Origin: Sphingobacterium allocomposti
Lineage (GTDB): Bacteria > Bacteroidota > Bacteroidia > Sphingobacteriales > Sphingobacteriaceae
Direction of reading: 5' to 3'
Length of the DNA stretch: 64,000 nt
Assembly (NCBI RefSeq): GCF_008124885.1
Contig: NZ_VNHX01000012.1
Location: 1-64,000 of the forward strand
The position numbers and the translations under genes were made by a program. This document shows, piece by piece, positions 45,351 to 54,108 of this stretch (the stretch's first letter is position 1; each line of letters begins with the position of its first letter). The notes beneath the pieces were generated by a model. That model did no database searches, was not told where the DNA came from, and saw nothing but the letters and a program-made list of their open reading frames with translations.

Positions 45351-46424
45351 ATGAGGAATTATAAAGTAGGTTTAATCGGATTCTCCATTGGGGGGCACGT
45401 CTTTCACGCGCCCTTTATCGCCGGCAACAGACAACTCTCCTTATACAAGGTAACGGCTCGCAGGCCTGAACAGCAGAAATTGTTGCGCGAGCGCTATCCG
45501 GAGGCCATAGCTGTAGCGCATGCAGACCATATCATCAACGATGCCGACATAGATCTCGTCGTCATAGCCACTTCAAACGATGTCCATTTCGCGCTCGCCA
45601 GGCAGGCGCTCGAAGCAGGGAAACATGTCGTAGTGGAAAAGCCCTTCACCAATACGACGGCCGAAGCCGATGCGTTAATTGCTCTAGCCCGTAAGAAGGG
45701 ACTACTACTCACCGTACATCACAATGCGCGTTTTCATTCTGATTTTAAAACCGTAAAACGGATAATAGGCGAGGGAGTGTTAGGCCCTCTGGTCAATTAC
45801 GAAGCACGCTACGACAGATTCCGGAACTTTCTGCGGATAGGAGCATGGCGCGAAGAAGACCTGCCCGGCTCAGGGATACACTACGACCTAGGCGCCCATT
45901 TAGTAGATCAGGCACTGCAGCTATTCGGCCGGCCGGAATGGATATTCGCGGACTTACGGAAGCAGCGTGACGGAGCCAAGGCGGTAGACGACTTTGAGTT
46001 TATTCTAAGTTATCCACTGCTCAAGGTATCTTTGAAAGGACAGATGTTAGCCAAGGAACCCACCGCACGGTATGCCCTATACGGTTGGAACGGTTCCTTC
46101 GTAAAACCCGGTATCGACCCGCAAGAGGCAAAACTGCGGGAGGGTGCATTTCCGCATGAGGATCCAGACTGGGGGTTAGAGGATCCTTCAAGTTTTGGGC
46201 GGCTTTCGCTGCTCAAAGACGGGACGGACATCCATGAGGCTGTCGTCAGCGAGCGGGGAAGCGGACCCGACTTTTATGCGAATGTCGTAGCGGCATTAAA
46301 CGGGGGCGATCTCCTTGTCACAGCTGAGCAGGCCCGCGATGTCATCCGCGTATTAGAAGCGGCAGAAGAATCGTGGGAGAAAAAGTGTGCAATCCGCCTG
46401 ACGCACGAGTTAATCGCTTACTGA
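45351..46424 (+). CDS. Gfo/Idh/MocA-family NAD(P)-dependent oxidoreductase
   Basis: 357 residues. Rossmann domain (GLIGFSIGGHVFHAPFI) with the family hallmark EKPFTNTTAEAD near 95, then a C-terminal alpha/beta substrate domain. Oxidises sugars, inositol or related molecules; substrate unknown. It begins one base after argS and overlaps the next gene by one base (TGATG), so all three probably belong to one transcript. Confidence 0.9.
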   Translation: MRNYKVGLIGFSIGGHVFHAPFIAGNRQLSLYKVTARRPEQQKLLRERYPEAIAVAHADHIINDADIDLVVIATSNDVHFALARQALEAGKHVVVEKPFTNTTAEADALIALARKKGLLLTVHHNARFHSDFKTVKRIIGEGVLGPLVNYEARYDRFRNFLRIGAWREEDLPGSGIHYDLGAHLVDQALQLFGRPEWIFADLRKQRDGAKAVDDFEFILSYPLLKVSLKGQMLAKEPTARYALYGWNGSFVKPGIDPQEAKLREGAFPHEDPDWGLEDPSSFGRLSLLKDGTDIHEAVVSERGSGPDFYANVVAALNGGDLLVTAEQARDVIRVLEAAEESWEKKCAIRLTHELIAY

Positions 46425-47617
46425 TGTCTTACGATGCCATTATTATAGGAGGAGGCGCTTGCGGATTAATGTGCGCCACGCAGGCCGGCTTGCTGGGAAA
46501 GCATACGTTGCTCCTTGAACGCAATGACAAAGTGGGCGCTAAAATCCTGATTTCGGGCGGAGGGCGATGTAATTTTACCAATCTGGGCACATCGGTCGCT
46601 AAGTTTGTGTCCGAAAATCCGAAATTTCTTCATTCGGCACTGTCGCTGTGGACCGTCGCCGATACCATGCATTTCTTCAGCGCATATGGAAACATTGTCG
46701 GTGAGGAGAAGACGCTGGGACAGCTCTTTCCGAAGTCCAATAAAGCAAAAGATATCGTATCGGTATTTACGCGTCTACTATATGAGACCGGACAGGACAT
46801 CTGGCTGAATACGGATGTCAAATCGATCGATAAAGAAGGAGATCACTACGTGGTTAAAGCCGATCGTGAAGGAAAAGAACAGCGCTTATCCTGCCCAAAA
46901 GTAGTTATTGCTACGGGGGGACTGCCGGTGGCCAAACTCGGCGCTTCCGACTTCGCCCTGCGCGTTGCCCGACATTTCGGCTTGTCAATCGTCCCTACCG
47001 CACCTGCTCTCGTGCCGCTGACCATCACAGGGAAAGACGCGGCGTGGTACGCCACGCTGGCTGGAAATTCGGTGTTTGCCCGTGTGTACAATACGAAGAT
47101 TTCCTTCGAGGAAAACATCCTCTTCACACACTGGGGGCTCAGCGGGCCCGCAATATTGCAGATATCTTCTTACTGGCGGGCAGGAGAGACCTTTACCATA
47201 GACCTGCTCCCCCGGTTTAACCTCACGGAGATCATTAAACAGGAACGCGGCCTTGGAGGTAAGCGGACCGTGGGACAGCTGTTGCAGGACTATTTTCCCC
47301 GAAGGCTGGTCGACGGCCTTAAAAAATTTCTGCCGACCGACGTAAAAGTCGCTTCACTAAGTAAGTCCGACGCCGCGCTGGTTGCGCAGACAATCCACCA
47401 TTTTGAGGTGAAACCCGCAGGGGACAAAGGCTACGATAAGGCAGAAGTCATGCGGGGCGGCATCTCTACCGAGGAGCTGGATTCCCGTACATTGGCGGCA
47501 AAAAAGCATCCGGGGCTTTACTTTGGAGGAGAGGCGGTTGATATCACCGGCTGGCTGGGAGGCTATAACTTTCAGTGGGCATGGGCCGCCGGTTATATGA
47601 TTGCACAGGACCTATAG
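46424..47617 (+). CDS. HI0933-family NAD(P)/FAD-dependent flavoprotein
   Basis: 397 residues from the ATG at 46424, which overlaps the stop codon of the oxidoreductase. FAD-binding IIIGGGACGLMCATQAG at the N-terminus and HPGLYFGGEAVDITGWLGGY at the C-terminus fit the HI0933/YhiN family of flavoproteins, whose reaction is not well established. No membrane helices. Confidence 0.9.
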   Translation: MSYDAIIIGGGACGLMCATQAGLLGKHTLLLERNDKVGAKILISGGGRCNFTNLGTSVAKFVSENPKFLHSALSLWTVADTMHFFSAYGNIVGEEKTLGQLFPKSNKAKDIVSVFTRLLYETGQDIWLNTDVKSIDKEGDHYVVKADREGKEQRLSCPKVVIATGGLPVAKLGASDFALRVARHFGLSIVPTAPALVPLTITGKDAAWYATLAGNSVFARVYNTKISFEENILFTHWGLSGPAILQISSYWRAGETFTIDLLPRFNLTEIIKQERGLGGKRTVGQLLQDYFPRRLVDGLKKFLPTDVKVASLSKSDAALVAQTIHHFEVKPAGDKGYDKAEVMRGGISTEELDSRTLAAKKHPGLYFGGEAVDITGWLGGYNFQWAWAAGYMIAQDL

Positions 47618-47674
47618 CCCATAGCCATCTTCTTAGCTCCATAAAGAGCACGCATTAGATTCATAGAAAAATAG

Positions 47675-47682
47675 TACCTTTG
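47675..47682 (+). promoter_or_regulatory. -7 box of rnpB
   Basis: TACCTTTG fits TAnnTTTG and ends 5 nt before the RNase P RNA start, as expected for a -7 element. Confidence 0.6.
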
Positions 47683-47687
47683 CAACT

Positions 47688-48062
47688 GAAGCAAACCGGT
47701 TCTATCGCTGGCCTGTGCTACAGGAAAGAGGAAAGTCCGGGCAACGCAGAGCAACACGCTTCCTAACGGGAAGGCTCTCACTCCGGTGTGAGACAGAAAG
47801 TGCCACAGAAAATATACCGCCTACCACGTAGGTAAGGGTGAAAACGTGAGGTAAGAGCTCACGGTCTTACATGGCGACATGTATTACGGTAAACCTCGTG
47901 TGTTGAAAGACCAAATAGGTTGCGGACGTTGGGGGCTGCTCGTCCTCTGCTATCTGATAGCATCCGCAATGGGTAGGTTGATTGAGCTTGCGTGTGAATG
48001 CAAGCCTAGATAAATGATAGAAGCCCGAAAGGGTACAGAACCCGGCTTACAAGGTTTGCTTC
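47688..48062 (+). ncRNA. rnpB: RNase P catalytic RNA
   Basis: The 375-nt stretch has the universal RNase P pieces: GAGGAAAGTCCGGGC near the 5' end, the P4 partner region ending ACAGAACCCGGCTTA near the 3' end, and a P1 helix pairing GAAGCAAACC at the start with GGTTTGCTTC at the end, followed by TTTTTT. This is the class A form. It processes tRNA 5' ends. Bases between the helices show the usual single-strand AAA and GAAA segments. Confidence 0.95.
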
Positions 48063-48122
48063 TTTTTTGTATTTTGTTCGGGTATTTGCTAATTTGTTTC
48101 ACTATTACCAATAGAAAAATAT

Positions 48123-49505
48123 ATGACAACAATCCTGATTATCGACGATGAACGCCCTATAAGAAGTTCCCTTCGTGATATATTAGAGTATGAAGACTAC
48201 AAGGTGATCGATGTGGATAACGGCCCCGAAGGGCTGGATATCCTGAAGAAAGAAAAGATTGATTTAGTTCTCTGCGATATCAAGATGAACAAGATGGACG
48301 GTATGGAAGTGCTGACAGCTGCTCAGGACATCGGCGATACCCCCTTTATCATGATATCAGGTCATGGTAATATTGAAACTGCCGTTGAGGCCGCGCGTAG
48401 AGGAGCCTACGATTTTCTGGAAAAACCGCTGGATCTAAACAGACTGCTGATTACCGTGCGTAACGCCCTTGAAAAAGGGGTGCTGGTAAAGGAAACCAAA
48501 GTTCTAAAAAAGAAAGTCTCCAAGACAAAGGAGATCCTGGGCGAGTCATCGGGCATCAATCTGATTAAAGAGACGATTGACCGTGTAGCACCGACGGACG
48601 CCCGCGTTCTTATTACTGGAGAGAATGGTTCGGGAAAAGAGCTGGTGGCGCGCTGGCTACACGAGAAATCCAACCGTTCGAGCGCCGCACTGGTAGAGGT
48701 AAACTGTGCCGCTATCCCCTCGGAGCTTATTGAATCCGAGCTTTTCGGACACGAGAAGGGTTCATTTACATCTGCCGTCAAACAGCGGATAGGTAAATTT
48801 GAGCAGGCGAACGGAGGTACATTATTCCTCGATGAGATCGGTGACATGAGTTTGTCGGCCCAGGCAAAAGTGCTTCGGGCGCTGCAGGAAAACAAGATAA
48901 CGCGGGTTGGGGGCGAAAAAGAAATTGACGTAAATGTTCGCGTAATTGCAGCAACGAACAAGGATCTGCTGAAAGAAATCGATGCGGGCAATTTCCGCAT
49001 GGACCTTTACCACCGTTTAAGCGTTATCCTGATTCATGTACCCTCGCTTAATGAGAGAGCAGATGATATTCCGATCATTGCGGCGAGCTTCTGTGAAGAG
49101 ATATGTGGCGACTACAATATACCGACAAAAGAAATTACAGCTGATGCCATGCAGGCGCTACAGGCGTTGCCATGGACGGGGAATATTCGCGAACTCAGAA
49201 ACATGATCGAGCGGCTCGTAATTTTGAGCGATAAGAAGATTACGGAAAGAGAAGTAAATCTCTACGCCAATCCATCGAACCATGCCGCCGCACGTACAGT
49301 CGGCGAACATCCTTCAGGACAGGCTTTTGATTTCGACAGGTTTGAATCTTTCCAGGATTTTAAAGATCATGCGGAAAAAGAATACATTAACTTCAAGCTG
49401 GATAAAAACGGCTGGAATGTATCCAAGACTGCGGACGAGATCGGCATACAGAGAAGCCACTTATATCATAAAATTGAAAAATTCGGTTTAAAGAGGGCCG
49501 ACTAA
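48123..49505 (+). CDS. NtrC-family sigma-54-type response regulator
   Basis: 460 residues. Receiver domain with phosphorylatable D52 (LVLCDIKMNKMDG), AAA+ domain with Walker A GENGSGKE (166-173) and Walker B LFLDEIG (234-240), and a C-terminal Fis-type helix-turn-helix (WNVSKTADEIGIQRSHLYHKI). The sigma-54-contacting loop reads GSFTSA (213-218) where the classical form is GAFTGA. No histidine kinase is next to it, so it is an orphan regulator; targets unknown. Confidence 0.92.
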   Translation: MTTILIIDDERPIRSSLRDILEYEDYKVIDVDNGPEGLDILKKEKIDLVLCDIKMNKMDGMEVLTAAQDIGDTPFIMISGHGNIETAVEAARRGAYDFLEKPLDLNRLLITVRNALEKGVLVKETKVLKKKVSKTKEILGESSGINLIKETIDRVAPTDARVLITGENGSGKELVARWLHEKSNRSSAALVEVNCAAIPSELIESELFGHEKGSFTSAVKQRIGKFEQANGGTLFLDEIGDMSLSAQAKVLRALQENKITRVGGEKEIDVNVRVIAATNKDLLKEIDAGNFRMDLYHRLSVILIHVPSLNERADDIPIIAASFCEEICGDYNIPTKEITADAMQALQALPWTGNIRELRNMIERLVILSDKKITEREVNLYANPSNHAAARTVGEHPSGQAFDFDRFESFQDFKDHAEKEYINFKLDKNGWNVSKTADEIGIQRSHLYHKIEKFGLKRAD

Positions 49506-49531
49506 TTTCCGACGCTAGGCGTTGGTAAACA

Positions 49532-49570
49532 GATTGCCGCCTGGAAGCTATACGCATTCAGGCGGCAATC
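49532..49570. terminator. Stem-loop between the NtrC-type regulator and a small membrane gene
   Basis: GATTGCCGCCTG pairs with CAGGCGGCAATC around 15 nt. No T-run follows on either strand, so termination is possible but not certain. Confidence 0.5.
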
Positions 49571-49585
49571 GGCATTATAACCTTC

Positions 49586-49771
49586 CTAGTCGTTAAATTT
49601 GCGTTTTTGTCTTCTATATAAGACAATGATGACGACCACCAATAAAATTGCTCCGAGTATGATGGCAGCTGTGGGTGAAGTTTCCTGTCCAGCCGATGCA
49701 ATATGTCTTGGAGTTGCCTGCGCGGCAAACGATAAATAACTTAGTAGAATTAAAATCCCCGCTTTTCTCAT
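49586..49771 (-). CDS. Small single-pass membrane protein
   Basis: 61 residues. An N-terminal signal peptide (MRKAGILILLSYLSFAAQA), a short exposed stretch (TPRHIASAGQETSP), a membrane helix (AAIILGAILLVVVIIVLY) and a basic cytoplasmic tail (RRQKRKFND). This is clean protein architecture. Possibly a small envelope subunit. The family is not recognised. Confidence 0.6.
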   Translation of the reverse strand: MRKAGILILLSYLSFAAQATPRHIASAGQETSPTAAIILGAILLVVVIIVLYRRQKRKFND

Positions 49772-49960
49772 AACTTAACGTACTTAATTTATAATTGAGT
49801 AATATAACAATTTCACTGCCAACTTTCAAGACAACAAGTGCCTGTGGGGCTTATTTTTTAGTTAAAAAGTGTTAAATTTAACAAATATCTACTTACAGGT
49901 TGTTTTCTGCCGTTAAACACTCGACGGACCGGGTCTTGCAGCTTCAGCCCCTAAAAACCG

Positions 49961-50803
49961 CTATTCGTTTTTAAGCAAGCTGTAAATCAGTTCTCTTGCC
50001 TCTCGAAGGACGCGATCCGCTTTTGCCGGCGGCAGCTGCAGATGTTCGAGAAACGCCGGCATATCCAACAGATCCCGCACCAAAATACACTCATGTTTCA
50101 ACAGTACCGCTTTCTCCGTCTTATCCAGCGTCGTCAGACAGGTCACGGGATAAAGCCCCGTATCGTCGACCCGCAGCTTGAGACACGTCTCAGCGGGATA
50201 GTCCCATGCAAGCAGGTTTAACTTGTAAAATTCGCCGAAACGTTTTGAGTCCGAAGTGAAGTACGCATTGGTTACCAGCCACCCGTCGGTGAAGTGACGC
50301 TGCCCATTAAAAAAAGAAAAAGGCAGTCCGCAAACGTCCTTTACCCTGGACATAAAGTACATCGGTGTCGTTACCGAAATCTTAGCGTCAACGTCGTTTC
50401 GGAATTTACATTCAATCGCAAGCATCTCCCCGGCTTTTGCCGCCACAACATCAATTTCGTGGGTGACGGCATGCCCCTGTACCGTCTGGCCCGTAGACGT
50501 CTCATAGCCTTCGTCGGCAAAAAGTTTAGCGATCCACCGCTCGAAGTAGAACCCTTCCGGCCCCAGTTCCCGGAGTGCCTTCTTCAACGAATATCGTGCA
50601 GCGTAGGAATCCCGATGCTGTCGCAAGCAGGCGAATGCCAGTTCATAAAGCTCCCGTGTAGAGATACCATCGTAAAGACGGTCTTGAATGTTATCATATA
50701 CAAGCTCAACCTCTTCGGCCGTGGCCCCGGACCTGGCCAACGAGTGGCGCAGGCTATTTCCGTTAAAGGGCACAAGCTCTCCAGAATATTTCTTTACGCG
50801 CAT
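49961..50803 (-). CDS. ATP-cone domain fused to a restriction-endonuclease-like (Mrr-type) nuclease
   Basis: 280 residues. N-terminal ATP-cone (about 1-85; VKKYSGELVPFNGNSLRHSL, YDGISTRELYELAFACLR, YAARYSLKKAL), the nucleotide-sensing module of ribonucleotide reductases and NrdR. Then a PD-(D/E)xK-type nuclease domain with catalytic-type residues E88 (FYFERWIAKLF), D118 (HEIDVV), E131-x-K133 (LAIECKF). The C-terminal third is unrecognised. It could be a nuclease gated by nucleotide level, but activity and target are unknown. A divergent DUF2892-type gene lies upstream. Confidence 0.8.
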   Translation of the reverse strand: MRVKKYSGELVPFNGNSLRHSLARSGATAEEVELVYDNIQDRLYDGISTRELYELAFACLRQHRDSYAARYSLKKALRELGPEGFYFERWIAKLFADEGYETSTGQTVQGHAVTHEIDVVAAKAGEMLAIECKFRNDVDAKISVTTPMYFMSRVKDVCGLPFSFFNGQRHFTDGWLVTNAYFTSDSKRFGEFYKLNLLAWDYPAETCLKLRVDDTGLYPVTCLTTLDKTEKAVLLKHECILVRDLLDMPAFLEHLQLPPAKADRVLREARELIYSLLKNE

Positions 50804-50894
50804 AGGTTAGTGTTTACGTACAAAAAATAGCCTTTTTTCGGTGAATATGCAAAACATTTTGTGCGAGGCGTTGTTTTTTATTAAAACGAAGGTC

Positions 50895-51185
50895 ATGAGC
50901 ATATTTGAACTAGCAACAAATAAGATAAAAGAAAAGATCGATGAAGCGTGTGAACACGGGGAGATCTCAAACTCGGAACGTCTGTTGTCGGTTATTGCCG
51001 GCGGGCTGATTGTCGGCTTTAGTGCCAAGCGCATCATAAAACACCCCGTAGCTTCATTTTCCGGATTAACTCTTGGGGGCGCGCTTGTTGTGCGCGGCAT
51101 CACAGGCAAGTGTCCTGTGAAAGGGGCGGTTGAAGGACAAAAAGAGGAGGTCACGGTAATAGAACATCACTACGTGGTCGAATAA
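50895..51185 (+). CDS. DUF2892-type small membrane protein
   Basis: 96 residues from the ATG at 50895, preceded by GAAGGTC; an in-frame ATG at 50841 would add 18 poorly conserved residues. A charged N-terminal helix (IFELATNKIKEKIDEACEHGEI) leads to SERLLSVIAGGLIVGFSAKRII and a second hydrophobic helix (GLTLGGALVVRGITGKCPV). This is the DUF2892/YgaP-membrane domain pattern, including the conserved GKCP. Function unknown. Confidence 0.75.
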   Translation: MSIFELATNKIKEKIDEACEHGEISNSERLLSVIAGGLIVGFSAKRIIKHPVASFSGLTLGGALVVRGITGKCPVKGAVEGQKEEVTVIEHHYVVE

Positions 51186-51221
51186 CGATTAAAGCAGAAA
51201 TCTAGGTTTGTTATTAATATT

Positions 51222-51257
51222 GAAGCTGAGCTGTTTCCGACGGTTCAGCTTTCTTTT
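51222..51257 (+). terminator. Terminator of the DUF2892-type gene
   Basis: GAAGCTGA pairs with TCAGCTTTC around a 15-nt loop and is followed by TTTTT. Confidence 0.65.
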
Positions 51258-51273
51258 TGGCCGGAAAAATTAC

Positions 51274-51281
51274 TAGTTTTG
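51274..51281 (+). promoter_or_regulatory. -7 box of the sirtuin gene
   Basis: TAGTTTTG fits TAnnTTTG exactly; the ATG is 21 bp downstream. The nearest TTTG (51256-51259) is too close to be an ideal -33. Confidence 0.4.
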
Positions 51282-51302
51282 ACGCTATAGAACGATTGAG
51301 CA

Positions 51303-51986
51303 ATGAAAAAACTGGTAGTATTTACGGGAGCGGGAATGTCAGCCGAAAGCGGACTGGGAACATTTCGGGGAGCAGGAGGGCTCTGGGAAGGGTACAAGAT
51401 AGAGGAAGTGGCTACTCCCCAGGCGTGGAGGACAAATCCGCGACTGGTGCTGGAGTTTTACAATATACGTCGTAAGCAGTGCATCGCCGCGCAGCCCAAC
51501 GCTGCCCACTATTTCTTAAAAGAGCTCGAGACGAGCTATGACGTCCGTATTATCACGCAGAATATCGACGACCTGCACGAGCGCGCCGGCAGCAGAAATG
51601 TCCTCCACCTCCATGGCGAAATCAGGAAAGCCCAATCTTCTTTAAATCCACGCTTCGTCTATGGCATGCGCTCGGACGAGATTAATATTGGCGACACCTG
51701 CGAGCTCGGGTCGCAGCTACGGCCCCATGTGGTCTGGTTCGGCGAAGCCGTTCCCAACCTCGAAAAGGCAATCGCAATAACAAAGGAAGCGGATATTTTT
51801 GTTGTAATAGGAACGTCATTACAGGTTTATCCTGCCGCCAGTCTGCTTCACGAAGTGAACGACGATTGCAAGGTATATGTAATTGACCCTCATGCAGACC
51901 AACTCTCGGTCCCGGAAGGTATCGTCAAGATTGCAGAAAGTGCAACCACGGGCATACACAAGCTACATGAACTATTGGCCAAATAA
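51303..51986 (+). CDS. NAD-dependent protein deacylase (sirtuin, class III/CobB type)
   Basis: 227 residues. Removes acyl groups from lysines with NAD+. NAD-site GAGMSAESG (9-17), QNID (86-89), catalytic His H104. Y53 and R56 in EFYNIRRKQ match the class III pair that favours succinyl or malonyl lysine (established for CobB/SIRT5). The zinc-finger cysteines are mostly missing: only C133 remains where four are usual, so it may not bind zinc. A -7 box lies 21 bp upstream. Next genes are unrelated. Confidence 0.9.
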   Translation: MKKLVVFTGAGMSAESGLGTFRGAGGLWEGYKIEEVATPQAWRTNPRLVLEFYNIRRKQCIAAQPNAAHYFLKELETSYDVRIITQNIDDLHERAGSRNVLHLHGEIRKAQSSLNPRFVYGMRSDEINIGDTCELGSQLRPHVVWFGEAVPNLEKAIAITKEADIFVVIGTSLQVYPAASLLHEVNDDCKVYVIDPHADQLSVPEGIVKIAESATTGIHKLHELLAK

Positions 51987-52173
51987 AATTCGGATGAAAA
52001 ACATATTTAATTGGCTATCAACGGGTTGAAACAGTTACATTAACAATGGATTCTTCAGTGGGCAACCGAGGCTACCTAAGCAGGTTGCAGCGCGCAAAAT
52101 TAAATTTGGCAATTAAAAATAAAAAACTATAACACACTTATAAACAAATAGATACAACCTCTACATAAACTTG

Positions 52174-52419
52174 CTACTCATATCTATTGTAAGCATCCAA
52201 GAATGATTTTCGCATACTATTAAAGATTTCAAGCACCTGATCAATAAACGCCTCATCCAATAGTTCGAACACGCCGTTTACGCCATCGAGCACATCGGTC
52301 TCGGCGAGCTTAAAAGTCTGTTCAAGTATACCCTGTTCGAACTTGATGATAAATTTTTGGTTCATAGCAAAGATCGAAATCTTACATTCGGGGTGGGGTA
52401 GTTCAGCTACAATACGCAT
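52174..52419 (-). CDS. Small conserved protein, 81 residues
   Basis: 81 residues starting MRIVAELPHPECKISIFAMN and continuing with KFIIKFEQGILEQTFKL, a strand-helix pattern ending in a helical tail (LDEAFIDQVLEIFNSMRKSF). It resembles a small Bacteroidota protein of unknown role. It is the next minus-strand gene after gdhA but separated from it by a terminator. Confidence 0.6.
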   Translation of the reverse strand: MRIVAELPHPECKISIFAMNQKFIIKFEQGILEQTFKLAETDVLDGVNGVFELLDEAFIDQVLEIFNSMRKSFLDAYNRYE

Positions 52420-52439
52420 ATAACAACTAGCTATAGTAA

Positions 52440-52470
52440 ATAAAAAGGCCTTGCATGTTGCAAAGCCTTC
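52440..52470 (-). terminator. Terminator of gdhA
   Basis: On the minus strand AAGGCTTTGCA and TGCAAGGCCTT (one mismatch) flank a 3-nt loop; TTTTTA follows. It lies 22 bp after the gdhA stop. Confidence 0.7.
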
Positions 52471-52491
52471 GAATTTACAGTAAAATATTGG

Positions 52492-53826
52492 TTAAACCAA
52501 CCCTTGAGATACCATAGCGGATGCAACCTTTATAAAGCCGCCTATGTTTGCGCCTTTTAGGTAGTTGATATAACCATCGGCTTCTTTTCCGTATTTGAGA
52601 CAGGTCTTATGGATGTTTTCCATAATTGCTTTTAGACGGCTGTCCACCTTGTCGGTGTTCCATTGTTGACCAATCCAGTTTTGCGACATCTCGAGGCCAG
52701 ATACCGCCACACCTCCAGCATTGGCTGCCTTACCGGGAGCAAAATAAATTTTGGAGTTATGGAACACCTTAATTGCTTCGGCCGTTGATGGCATGTTAGC
52801 ACCTTCAGCGACGCAGATGCAGCCGTTTTCAACAAGCCGTTGCGCATCGCTTTCATCGAGTTCGTTCTGCGTCGCGCAGGGGAGTGCTATATCACATTCG
52901 AAATGCCATGGCTTTCGATCCGTATAAAAAGCAGCAGCGTGGTACTTCTCTGTATATTTTGCCAGATCCCGGCCTAAACTCTTCACGAACGACAACTTTT
53001 CTGGCGAAAAACCCTCCGGATCATGCAATGTACCCGAGCTATTGGAGAGCGTTATTACCTTGCCACCCAGGCGCATTGTTTTTTCCGCTGCGTAGTACGC
53101 GACATTCCCAGCCCCCGAAATGGCAACAGCCTTCCCGGCAATGTTCATGTCCGCGTTTTCGAGAATACACTGCACAAAATATAGCAGTCCGTAACCCGTC
53201 GCCTCCGGCCGGATGTAGGAACCTCCCCAGTATTTTCCTTTACCGGTGAGTACTCCCGTAAAGTTGTTCTGTATGCGTTTATATTGGCCAAAGAGAAACC
53301 CGACTTCACGCTCACCGACACCGATATCGCCGGCAGGAACATCGGTTTCCGCGCCGATATGCCGGTATAATTCCGTCATAAAGCTTTGACAGAAACGCAT
53401 AATCTCCATATCCGATTTACCCTTCGGATCAAAATCAGAACCGCCTTTTCCGCCACCCAACGGAATCCCGGTCAAACTGTTCTTAAAGACCTGTTCGAAC
53501 GCAAGAAACTTCAGAATACTCAGATTGACCGTGGGAGAGAAACGCAATCCGCCTTTGTACGGCCCAATGGCGCTATTCATCTGTACGCGGTAGCCGCGGT
53601 TTATCTGCACCTCGTTGTTGTCGTCCAGCCACGTCACCCGGAAAGAAACAACCCGTTCCGGCTCCGCGATGCGTTCTAAAACCCGCAGCGCGTTCCAATC
53701 CGGATGCTTTTCGTTTATATAAGGAATCAGGTCTTCAGCAACCTCGGTTACCGCTTGCAGAAACTCCGGCTCGTTAGGATTTCGTTTTTCCACATACTTG
53801 ATAAAATCTTTAAAGTTCAGCGACAT
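52492..53826 (-). CDS. gdhA: NADP-specific glutamate dehydrogenase
   Basis: 444 residues, the hexameric small-subunit type. Assimilates ammonia by reductive amination of 2-oxoglutarate. Substrate-site IPLGGGKGGSDFDPKGKS, NADP Rossmann region AISGAGNVAYYAAEKTMRLG and the C-terminal CVAEGANMPSTAEA match family I GDH. Monocistronic, with terminator. The 281-bp gap upstream (53827-54108) also holds the cysN terminator and otherwise shows nothing recognisable. Confidence 0.95.
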   Translation of the reverse strand: MSLNFKDFIKYVEKRNPNEPEFLQAVTEVAEDLIPYINEKHPDWNALRVLERIAEPERVVSFRVTWLDDNNEVQINRGYRVQMNSAIGPYKGGLRFSPTVNLSILKFLAFEQVFKNSLTGIPLGGGKGGSDFDPKGKSDMEIMRFCQSFMTELYRHIGAETDVPAGDIGVGEREVGFLFGQYKRIQNNFTGVLTGKGKYWGGSYIRPEATGYGLLYFVQCILENADMNIAGKAVAISGAGNVAYYAAEKTMRLGGKVITLSNSSGTLHDPEGFSPEKLSFVKSLGRDLAKYTEKYHAAAFYTDRKPWHFECDIALPCATQNELDESDAQRLVENGCICVAEGANMPSTAEAIKVFHNSKIYFAPGKAANAGGVAVSGLEMSQNWIGQQWNTDKVDSRLKAIMENIHKTCLKYGKEADGYINYLKGANIGGFIKVASAMVSQGLV

Positions 53827-54045
53827 TTGATAAAAATTTTGGTTTAGACATAGACTTATATTGCGAATGTATTAATTTCTACTGGATATTCTAGCATCGC
53901 AACACTTCATTATCAGTTTTTGTTACACTGACGTATGACGGCACGTTGGGCCTGAAACCGCGGAATCGCGCTAGCAAATCTGTCGTTCAAAGTATCTTAT
54001 AATTTATATTATGTTAAATAAGGTATTTTTGATATGCCCTATTAC

Positions 54046-54089
54046 AAAATAAAAAGACGGTTCCTGAAAAGGAAACGTCTTTTTATTTT
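54046..54089 (-). terminator. Terminator of the sulfate-assimilation operon
   Basis: Minus-strand AAAATAAAAAGACGTTTCC and GGAACCGTCTTTTTATTTT pair with one mismatch across 6 nt, T-rich at the end. It lies 20 bp after the cysN stop, the last gene of the operon. Confidence 0.85.
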
Positions 54090-54108
54090 GTACCAACCGA
54101 TCGGTTTT

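Noticed and set aside
49961-51986. Candidate defence island (nuclease, membrane protein, sirtuin)
   Set aside because: The nuclease is divergent from the other two, the sirtuin is of the housekeeping class III type, and no typical defence partner is present.
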